This document shows positions 57,627-64,000 of a stretch of DNA of 64,000 nucleotides, piece by piece (position 1 is the first letter of the stretch; each line of letters starts with the position of its first letter). The notes under the pieces were generated by a model, which worked only from the letters and a program-made list of their open reading frames with translations, did not search any database and was not told the DNA's origin. The DNA comes from Mumia sp. ZJ1417 (lineage in GTDB: Bacteria; Actinomycetota; Actinomycetes; Propionibacteriales; Nocardioidaceae): the NCBI RefSeq assembly GCF_014127285.1, contig NZ_CP059901.1, forward strand, positions 1,922,001 to 1,986,000, given 5' to 3'. Position numbers and translations under genes: made by a program.

Positions 57627-58283
57627 TCAGGGTGTCGGCTGCCCGACCGGCGCGATGGCCGCTTCGAGCTGCGGAGCTGAGGTTCGCAGCTTCCCGTGGC
57701 GCCACGCCAGGTGGATGACGACAGCCGCGACGAGGCACCCGAGGGTCCCGAGCGTGAGGTCGCCGAGCGTGTCGGTGTAGGCGCTGTGGCGCTCGGCGGA
57801 CTTGCTGATGAACGCGAAGTACTCGGCCAGCTCCCACACGATCGCCGCCGTCGCGCCGAACGCGAGAGCCCGCTCGAGTGTCGCGCCGAGGGTCGCGCTG
57901 CGGGGGAGGGTCAGCAGGATCGCCGCCGCCGCGAGGAGCCCGGTGTTCATGAAGTGCATCCAGTCGTCGAACCACACGATGGCGTCGTACAGGTCCATGC
58001 GGTTGCCGAGGATGTCCGTGAAGCAGGTGATCGTGATGAGGAAGTCCGCGAGCCACGGGAAAGACGCACGCTCGCGCCACCACACGTGCCAGACGACCGG
58101 GACAGCGAAGGCGAGCGCCGGGTAAGTGATCGCCCGCGCGACTGCGCCCTTGTCCTCCAGGTTGCCGAACGCTGGGAAGGCGAGCGCCGTCGCGAGCATC
58201 AGGACGAGAAGGAGCTTGGCTGCGATGTCGAGGCGCCGTAGCAGCGTGGGGACAGGATGCCGTACTACGGCGACGTCAGTCAT
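57627..58283 (-). CDS. Multi-pass membrane protein (DUF2238/YjdF-like)
   Basis: 218 aa with about six hydrophobic segments. Charged residues are conserved inside or next to them: LYDAIVWFDDWMHFMNTG, ELAEYFAF and YTDTLGDLTLGTLG. This Asp/His/Glu pattern is what I recall for DUF2238 membrane proteins. Function unknown. Confidence 0.72.
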   Translation of the reverse strand: MTDVAVVRHPVPTLLRRLDIAAKLLLVLMLATALAFPAFGNLEDKGAVARAITYPALAFAVPVVWHVWWRERASFPWLADFLITITCFTDILGNRMDLYDAIVWFDDWMHFMNTGLLAAAAILLTLPRSATLGATLERALAFGATAAIVWELAEYFAFISKSAERHSAYTDTLGDLTLGTLGCLVAAVVIHLAWRHGKLRTSAPQLEAAIAPVGQPTP

Positions 58284-58318
58284 GCGCGTACGCTAACCCA
58301 GCCCGCGAGGCGGTGGGG

Positions 58319-58741
58319 TCATCCGGTCTGGTTGCTGTCCTTGTGGGCTCCCCAGCCGTGCCAGCGGTCGACCTCGATCCACGCACTGACCCGCCCCCGA
58401 TCGCGGTTGCTGTAGGGATGGCCGGTGTAGTGCGACGAGATGCGGTCGATGTCGGTCAGCCCGTCGTCATCCTTGATCTCGACGACCCGGCCGAGCACCG
58501 TGATGTGGGTCGTCCAGCCGTCCTCCGCGAGGACGGTCAGACTGACACGCGGATCGTGGCGCACGTGCGTGAGCCGCACCCGCCCCTCGTCCATGTTGAC
58601 GAGGACGCGACCGTCGTCCTCCCAGAGGTACCAGGTGGCCGTCGTGACAGGGGAGCCGTCCTTGCGCAGCGTGGCGATAACGGCGGGGTTGGGGCGGCGC
58701 AGCAGGGCGATCGCCTCGTCGGGCAGCGGCGGCTTGGACAT
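58319..58741 (-). CDS. PPOX-class (F420-dependent type) flavin oxidoreductase
   Basis: 140 aa from the ATG at 58741, with AAGGAGA upstream; a start 13 codons earlier is less likely. Split-barrel flavoprotein: IATLRKDGSPVTTATWYLWE, RLTHVRHDPRVSLTVL and WIEVDRWHGWG fit the pyridoxamine-phosphate-oxidase-like F420 or FMN enzymes common in actinobacteria. Cofactor choice cannot be settled from sequence. Confidence 0.85.
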   Translation of the reverse strand: MSKPPLPDEAIALLRRPNPAVIATLRKDGSPVTTATWYLWEDDGRVLVNMDEGRVRLTHVRHDPRVSLTVLAEDGWTTHITVLGRVVEIKDDDGLTDIDRISSHYTGHPYSNRDRGRVSAWIEVDRWHGWGAHKDSNQTG

Positions 58742-58854
58742 GGTGTCTCCTTCGCGAGCGGACGGGCATTCGTCGTTCACGCTACTGCGGCGTCAGCGTG
58801 ATCAGTTCGTCGAAGTCTTGAAAACCGGTAGCGCCGGTACGCGAGACTGACCGC

Positions 58855-60312
58855 GTGCTCCTGACAGTCTCGACGACTCTCCAGCCGGCGACCGACCTCG
58901 GCTACCTCCTTCACAAGCACCCCGACCAGGTGCAGGAGTTCCGGCAGTCGTTCGGTGTCGCGACTGTGTTCTACCCAGAGGCGAGTGACGACCGGTGCAC
59001 CGCTGCGCTCATGCTTGACGTCGACCCGGTGAGACTTGCTCGGTCCCGCGCGAAGGGGTCGCCGGACTTCAGCCTCGCGCAGTACGTCAACGACCGGTCG
59101 TACGCGGCCTCCTCCCTGCTCGGTGTGGCCATGGCCCATGTCTTCAGCACGGCGCGCAGCGGGCGCTGCCAGGCGCGCCAGGAGCTGGCCGACCGCGCGA
59201 TCCCGCTCGAGATCGCGATCCCGGTGCTTCCGTGTCGAGGCGGTCCCACGATCGCCGACCGCCTCTTCGCGCCGCTGGGATGGACGGTCGAGGCGGAGGC
59301 GATCCCGCTCGACGAGCGCTTCCCGGAGTGGGGTGACTCGCGGTATGTGCGGCTCCGCCTGACCGGCGACGTCCGGCTCGCGGACGCCCTCAACCAGCTG
59401 CACGTGCTCCTGCCGGTCCTCGACGAGTCCAAGCACTACTGGCAGGGGCCGGACGAGGTCGACAAGCTCCTGCGCTCGGGTGAGGGCTGGCTCGCGACGC
59501 ACCCGGACCAGGAACTCATCACCCGCCGCTACCTGGGACGACGAGGTGCCCTGACCCGGGTGGCCCTCGCCCGGCTGGCCGAGCTCGGCGACGACGTCGA
59601 GGACGCGGTCTCGCCCGCGGAGGACGAGGAGGCGCTGCAGCCGGAGGCCGCGCGGATCCCGCTCAACGCCCAGCGCCACGACGCGGTCCATCAGGCGCTT
59701 CTCGAGCTGGGGGCCAGGTCGGTCGTCGATCTCGGCTGCGGGCCTGGTCAGCTCGTGGAGCGCCTGGTCGCGACTCCGTCGTTCACCCGGATCACCGGCA
59801 CCGACGTCTCGGTGAGGACGCTTCAGCACGCCGCGCGCCGGCTGCACCTCGAGCGGATGAGCGAGCGTCAGGCGGAGCGCGTCACGCTCTTCCAGAGCGC
59901 CCTGACGTACGAGGATCCGCGGCTCGCCGGCTATGACGCGGCTGTCCTCATGGAGGTCGTCGAGCACGTCGATCCGTCGCGGCTCGAGGCGCTCGAACGC
60001 GCCGTCTTCGGTGCGGCGAAGCCCGGAGCGGTCGTCGTGACCACCCCGAACCGCGAGTTCAACGTCCGGTACGAGGGACTCAGCGGCATGCGCCATCGCG
60101 ATCACCGATTCGAGTGGGATCGGGCGGAGTTCACCGCGTGGTCGGATCGCGTCGCCGCGACCTACGGCTATGTCGTGGAGCGGCGCGGCATCGGCGAGCA
60201 CGACGACGTCCTCGGCGCTCCGACCCAGATGGCCGTCTTTGTGAGGGGCACTGCCGATGACCAGTACAGCGTTGACCAGCACCGCGTGAACCAGCGAGGA
60301 ACCCGTGACTGA
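58855..60312 (+). CDS. hen1: Hen1 3'-terminal RNA ribose 2'-O-methyltransferase
   Basis: 485 aa. An N-terminal domain specific to bacterial Hen1 (DLGYLLHKHPDQVQEF at the start, then PDFSLAQYVNDRSYAASSLL) activates the Pnkp ligase in known systems. The C-terminal methyltransferase has VVDLGCGPGQLVERL near residue 292 and the metal-binding E-x2-E-H in MEVVEHVDPSRL near 365, with later His residues in MRHRDHRFEW. It marks the 3' end at a cleaved RNA before it is sealed. Starts with GTG and overlaps pnkp by 8 bases. Confidence 0.95.
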   Translation: MLLTVSTTLQPATDLGYLLHKHPDQVQEFRQSFGVATVFYPEASDDRCTAALMLDVDPVRLARSRAKGSPDFSLAQYVNDRSYAASSLLGVAMAHVFSTARSGRCQARQELADRAIPLEIAIPVLPCRGGPTIADRLFAPLGWTVEAEAIPLDERFPEWGDSRYVRLRLTGDVRLADALNQLHVLLPVLDESKHYWQGPDEVDKLLRSGEGWLATHPDQELITRRYLGRRGALTRVALARLAELGDDVEDAVSPAEDEEALQPEAARIPLNAQRHDAVHQALLELGARSVVDLGCGPGQLVERLVATPSFTRITGTDVSVRTLQHAARRLHLERMSERQAERVTLFQSALTYEDPRLAGYDAAVLMEVVEHVDPSRLEALERAVFGAAKPGAVVVTTPNREFNVRYEGLSGMRHRDHRFEWDRAEFTAWSDRVAATYGYVVERRGIGEHDDVLGAPTQMAVFVRGTADDQYSVDQHRVNQRGTRD

Positions 60313-62827
60313 GCAGACCGGCACGACGCAGATCATGGTCCCCGCGAAAGGGCTGGTGGTGCTCATCGGGATCTCCGGCAGCGGCAAGTCCACCTTCGCC
60401 CGTACGCACCTCAAACCCACGGAGGTCCTGTCCAGCGACTTCTGCCGCGGCCTGGTGGCCGACGACGAGAACGACCAGTCCGCGACGCCGGACGCCTTTG
60501 ACGTCCTGCACTACGTCGTCGCGACGCGCCTGCGCCGCGGCCTGCTGACCGTGGTCGACGCCACCAACGTGCAGAAGGCGGCGCGGGCGGCGCTCGTCGC
60601 GCTCGCCAAGAGTCACGACGTGCTGGTCGACGCCGTGGTGCTCGACGTGCCCGAGTCGCTCGCGGCCGAGCGCAACGCCCTCCGCGACGACCGCGACTTC
60701 GGGCGCCACGTCGTCGCTCGGCAGCAGCGCGACCTTCAGCGTTCGCTGGGTCGTCTCTCCAAGGAAGGCTTCCGCCGCGTGCACGTGCTGCGCGGGACGT
60801 ACCAGGTCGCGTCGGCGGAGATCGTGCGCGAGCGTGCGTGGAACGACCGGACGGATCTCCGCGGGCCGTTCGACGTCATCGGCGACGTCCACGGGTGCGC
60901 CTCGGAGCTGCGGACGCTGCTGACCGATCTCGGGTGGTTGCTGCGTGACGAGGACGGCCACGCGGTCGGCGCCTCGCACCCCGAGGGCCGTACGGCGGTG
61001 TTCGTCGGCGACCTCGTCGACCGCGGGCCGGACACCCCCGGCGTGCTGCGCCTCGTCATGGGCATGGTGGCCGACGGAGTCGCGCTGTGCGTCAGCGGCA
61101 ATCACGAGGCCAAGCTCGTGCGTGCCCTGCGAGGCTCTAAGGTCACCGTCTCTCACGGCCTCGCCGAGTCGTTGGCCCAGCTCGAGGGGGAGAGCGACGA
61201 CTTCCGGAAGGCCGCGCTCGGTTTCATGGACGGACTCCTCAGCCACTACGTCCTCGACGACGGGAGGCTCGTGGTCGCTCACGCGGGCCTCAAGGAGGCG
61301 TACCACGGTCGGACGTCCGGGCGGGTGCGCGCGTTCGCGCTGTACGGCGACACGACGGGCGAGACCGACGAGTACGGGCTGCCGGTCCGCTATCCGTGGG
61401 CGCAGGAGTACCGCGGTCGGGCGACGGTCGTGTACGGGCACACACCGGTCCCGCGGGCGGAGTGGGTCAACAACACGATCTGTCTCGACACGGGCGTCGT
61501 CTTCGGCGGGGCGCTGACGGCCCTGCGCTATCCCGAGCGCGAGATCGTGTCGGTCCCCGCTGAGGAGGAGTGGTACGCCCCTGCCAGGCCGCTGGGACCG
61601 GCCCCCGTCGACCGCGAGCCGCTCGCCCTGTCGATCAACGACGTCACGGGAACGCGCTGGCTGGAGACGAGGCACGCAGGGAAGGTCAAGATCCCCGAGG
61701 AGAACGCCGCCGCCGCGCTCGAGGTCATGAGCCGGTTCGCCGTCGACCCTCGGTGGCTCGTCTATCTGCCGCCCACGATGTCGCCTGGCTCGACCTCGAG
61801 GCGGGACGGTTTTCTGGAGCACCCCGAGCAGGCGTTCGAGGAGTACGCCGGCTGGGGGGTCGAGCGCGTCGTGTGCGAGGAGAAGCACATGGGCTCGCGC
61901 GCGATCGCCGTCCTGGCAAAGGATCCCGAGACTGCCGAGCGGCGGTTCGGCATCGGCGACGGCTCCACCGGCGCGGTGTACACCCGGACCGGCCGGCCGT
62001 TCTTCGCCGACACCGGCGCGCTCGTCGATCGGCTGCGCGAGGCGGCGGCACCGCTGTTCGCGTGGCTCGGGACCGACTGGGTCGCTCTCGACGGAGAGCT
62101 CCTGCCGTGGTCGGCGAAGGCGCACGACCTCATCACGTCGCAGTACGCCTCCGTCGGGGCAGCTGCGCGTCATGCCCTGCCCGAGGTCCTCGCCGTCCTG
62201 GAGCAGGCGGCCGCGCGTGGTCGCGACGTCGAGCGGTTGGCCGAGCGTGCGCGCCGCCGGCTCGTCAATGCCGAGGCCTTCAGCGACGCCTACGCGGCGT
62301 ACGTCCGACCGACCGACGGGCTCGAGGGCCTCACGTACGCGCCCTTCCAGATCCTCGCGTCCGAGGGGCGGGCGCTCGCGCTGACGGAGCCGCACCCGTG
62401 GCACCTGGAGCAGCTCGGTCGCCTGGACGACGCTCTGATCGCGCCGACGCGGCACCGGTTTGTGGATCTCGCCTCCGAGCAGGAGCGTGCGGCGGCGGTC
62501 GACTGGTGGCGAGCGCTCACAGACGCCGGGGGAGAAGGCATGGTCGTCAAGCCCGCGCACCTCGTCGAGGGGCGGCGGGTGCAGCCGGGGCTGAAGGTCC
62601 GGGGTCGCGAGTACCTGCGGATCATCTACGGACCTGACTACACCGATGCCCTCGACACGCTGCGTGAGCGCCACCTCGGCAAGAAGCGCCAGCTCGCCCT
62701 GCGCGAGCACGGGCTCGGCCTCGACGCGCTCACCGGGTTCGTCGACCGAGATCCGCTGTGGCGGGTGCACCAGGCCGTCTTCGCGGTGCTGGCGCTGGAG
62801 TCGGAGCCGGTCGACCCTCGCCTGTGA
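60305..62827 (+). CDS. pnkp: Polynucleotide kinase-phosphatase-ligase Pnkp
   Basis: 840 aa, three domains. The kinase has P-loop GISGSGKST (22-30) and VVDATNVQ. The metallophosphatase has IGDVHGC near 190, VGDLVDRGPDTP near 233 and SGNHEAK near 261. The adenylyltransferase/ligase has the nucleotidyl-lysine motif EEKHMGSRA near 522 and a C-terminal VVKPAH motif. It heals 5' and 3' ends of RNA cut by ribotoxins and, with Hen1, seals and methylates them. The final 98 bp overlap an opposing ABC-ATPase gene. Confidence 0.96.
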   Translation: MTEQTGTTQIMVPAKGLVVLIGISGSGKSTFARTHLKPTEVLSSDFCRGLVADDENDQSATPDAFDVLHYVVATRLRRGLLTVVDATNVQKAARAALVALAKSHDVLVDAVVLDVPESLAAERNALRDDRDFGRHVVARQQRDLQRSLGRLSKEGFRRVHVLRGTYQVASAEIVRERAWNDRTDLRGPFDVIGDVHGCASELRTLLTDLGWLLRDEDGHAVGASHPEGRTAVFVGDLVDRGPDTPGVLRLVMGMVADGVALCVSGNHEAKLVRALRGSKVTVSHGLAESLAQLEGESDDFRKAALGFMDGLLSHYVLDDGRLVVAHAGLKEAYHGRTSGRVRAFALYGDTTGETDEYGLPVRYPWAQEYRGRATVVYGHTPVPRAEWVNNTICLDTGVVFGGALTALRYPEREIVSVPAEEEWYAPARPLGPAPVDREPLALSINDVTGTRWLETRHAGKVKIPEENAAAALEVMSRFAVDPRWLVYLPPTMSPGSTSRRDGFLEHPEQAFEEYAGWGVERVVCEEKHMGSRAIAVLAKDPETAERRFGIGDGSTGAVYTRTGRPFFADTGALVDRLREAAAPLFAWLGTDWVALDGELLPWSAKAHDLITSQYASVGAAARHALPEVLAVLEQAAARGRDVERLAERARRRLVNAEAFSDAYAAYVRPTDGLEGLTYAPFQILASEGRALALTEPHPWHLEQLGRLDDALIAPTRHRFVDLASEQERAAAVDWWRALTDAGGEGMVVKPAHLVEGRRVQPGLKVRGREYLRIIYGPDYTDALDTLRERHLGKKRQLALREHGLGLDALTGFVDRDPLWRVHQAVFAVLALESEPVDPRL

Positions 62828-63602
62828 CGGTCGCCCGACGAGGGCGGAAGGCGAGCTGGAACCCGTCGTCGAGGGGGACCCGGCGCACGTCGACCTCGTA
62901 CACCGGCTCGAGCGTCGCCGGCGTGAGGACCTCGCTCGGGGCGCCGTGCGCGACGACCTGCCCCGTCTGGAGCAGGAGCACCTGATCGCAGTACGCGGCG
63001 GCGAGGTTGAGGTCGTGCAGTACGACGACGACGGTGTGGTGGCCGCTGACCGCGAGGTCGCGCACGAGGTCGAGCACCTCGTGCTGGTAGCGCACGTCGA
63101 GATGGTTGGTCGGCTCGTCGAGCAGCAGATGGGTCGACTCCTGGGCGAGGGCCCGCGCGATGAGCACGCGTTGCCGCTCCCCGCCGGACAGGCCGTCGAA
63201 CGGCTGCCCGGCCAGGTGCAGCGCCCCCACCCGCTCGAGCGCGGCGGCGGCCACCGCGTCGTCCGCGTCGGTTGCTCGCCCGAACGTCGACCGGTGCGGT
63301 GTACGTCCGAGGAGGACCATGTCCGACACGAGCAGCGGGAGGTCTCCCGGCGGTTCCTGCACGACGACCGAGACCCTTCGTGCGATCTCCCGCGCGGACA
63401 GGCGTCGCAGGTCGTCGTCGTCGATCAGCACCGAGCCTGTACGAGGCACCAGCGCGCGGTGGAGGGTCCGCAGCAGCGTGGTCTTGCCGCTGCCGTTCGG
63501 GCCGAGCAGTCCCAGGACCTGGCCGTGAGGTGCGGCCAGGTCGATCCCGGACAGGATCGTGCGCGACCCGTACGAGAAGGCGATGCCGGAGGCGCGGATC
63601 AT
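62730..63602 (-). CDS. ABC transporter ATPase for haem/siderophore uptake
   Basis: 290 aa. Walker A GPNGSGKT at 34-41, signature LSGGERQRVL near 138, Walker B LLLDEPTNHLDVRYQHE near 158, and H-loop VVVLHDLNLAAAYCD. These patterns are of the FecE/HmuV type. The last 30 or so residues (Pro/Ala/Arg-rich) come from sequence antisense to pnkp and look like a run-on tail. Starts within the stop of the binding-protein gene (ATGA at 63599-63602). Confidence 0.9.
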   Translation of the reverse strand: MIRASGIAFSYGSRTILSGIDLAAPHGQVLGLLGPNGSGKTTLLRTLHRALVPRTGSVLIDDDDLRRLSAREIARRVSVVVQEPPGDLPLLVSDMVLLGRTPHRSTFGRATDADDAVAAAALERVGALHLAGQPFDGLSGGERQRVLIARALAQESTHLLLDEPTNHLDVRYQHEVLDLVRDLAVSGHHTVVVVLHDLNLAAAYCDQVLLLQTGQVVAHGAPSEVLTPATLEPVYEVDVRRVPLDDGFQLAFRPRRATVTGEGRPAPTPAPAPRRRPGAPATADLGRRTR

Positions 63603-64000
63603 TGGCCGAAGCGCTCCACGATCGACTCCAGGCCATCGATCGAGAGAGGGCTGGGCGGCTCGGTGAAGTTGAAGAGCTGCACCAGGATCTCGTCGCGTGC
63701 GACCGCCGTGATCTTGTCGGCACCGTTGAGCGACGTGACGGCCTCCTTCACCGCTGCGGCGTCACCGTCGGAGTGGAGCAGGATCAGCACGTCGGGATTG
63801 CGTCCGACGAGCTCCTCGACGGACACCTCGAACAGGCGCTCGTCGACGTTGCCGAAGACGTTCGTCAGCCCGGCGGCCTCGAGCTGGGGCTGAGCCATCG
63901 AGCGCGTGCCGTACGCGTAGGTCGCGCCGCCGCCGACGGTCGGGTAGAGCACCGCCGCCGTACGCGCCTTGCCGTCGGAGGCCGCAGCGATGTCGGAGGT
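63599..64000 (-). CDS. ABC transporter substrate-binding protein, C-terminal part (partial)
   Basis: 134 codons are in the window and the gene continues past base 64000. TSDIAAASDGKARTAAVLYP, GRNPDVLILLHSDGD and SLNGADKITAVARDE follow the class III (PeripBP_2) haem or ferric-siderophore binding proteins. The AGL-NVFG-N stretch near the start is typical of the HmuT group. It is followed by its ATPase, with a permease expected further upstream outside the window. Confidence 0.82.
   Translation of the reverse strand, partial: TSDIAAASDGKARTAAVLYPTVGGGATYAYGTRSMAQPQLEAAGLTNVFGNVDERLFEVSVEELVGRNPDVLILLHSDGDAAAVKEAVTSLNGADKITAVARDEILVQLFNFTEPPSPLSIDGLESIVERFGQ

Overview
The window is about 70% GC chromosomal DNA from an actinobacterium. 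GTG starts are frequent, GTGA/ATGA gene overlaps are dense, and the 16S sequence together with the gene order (tlyA-nadK-recN-steA-steB-pyrG ... xerD-parA-scpA-scpB-rluB-tyrA-cmk-der) fits the family Nocardioidaceae (Nocardioides/Mumia/Aeromicrobium type). The genus is inferred from memory of 16S signatures and was not computed.

Layout. 1-4281: end of an arginine operon (argD 3' end, argF, argR, argG, argH), followed by a 3-methyladenine DNA glycosylase and a CPHC thioredoxin-fold lipoprotein. 5621-10191: a ROK regulator divergent from a XylF-like sugar ABC transporter (binding lipoprotein, single-cassette ATPase, permease). 10275-17786: an unusual module made of an MMPL exporter with a small partner gene, a large SARP/AfsR-type BTAD-ATPase regulator, and a berberine-bridge-type FAD oxidoreductase. 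Both flanking promoters carry triple CCCAAGC-like heptamers in exact 11-bp register, the pattern known for SARP operators. 17953-25010: tyrS, then a complete rRNA operon (16S-23S-5S) with two candidate promoters, an RNase III-type 23S processing stem and a strong terminator. 25067-44596: conserved housekeeping block (DUF1015 protein, HAD phosphatase, tlyA, nadK, recN, steA/steB-like cell-division genes, pyrG, Nudix, ald, xerD, parA, scpA, scpB, rluB, tyrA, cmk, der).

44597-64000 is accessory in character. It holds a hydrolase, a decaying patch around tRNA-Pro (a broken SDR gene, a TetR tail, a frameshifted TOPRIM gene), a QorR/Qor-like HxlR-reductase pair, and a four-gene FMO-SDR-MFS-TauE operon divergent from a PucR-type regulator. 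It also holds a MarR regulator whose palindromic operator recurs in front of the next oxidoreductase operon, a secreted DUF1214 protein, a membrane protein, a PPOX/F420-type flavoprotein, the two-gene Hen1-Pnkp RNA repair system, and the end of a haem/siderophore ABC operon running off the window.

The most notable points are the SARP-like regulon with matching operators on both sides of the regulator, the MarR operator pair, the gene-decay patch beside tRNA-Pro, and the compact Hen1-Pnkp RNA repair operon. I saw no CRISPR array, insertion sequence or prophage.
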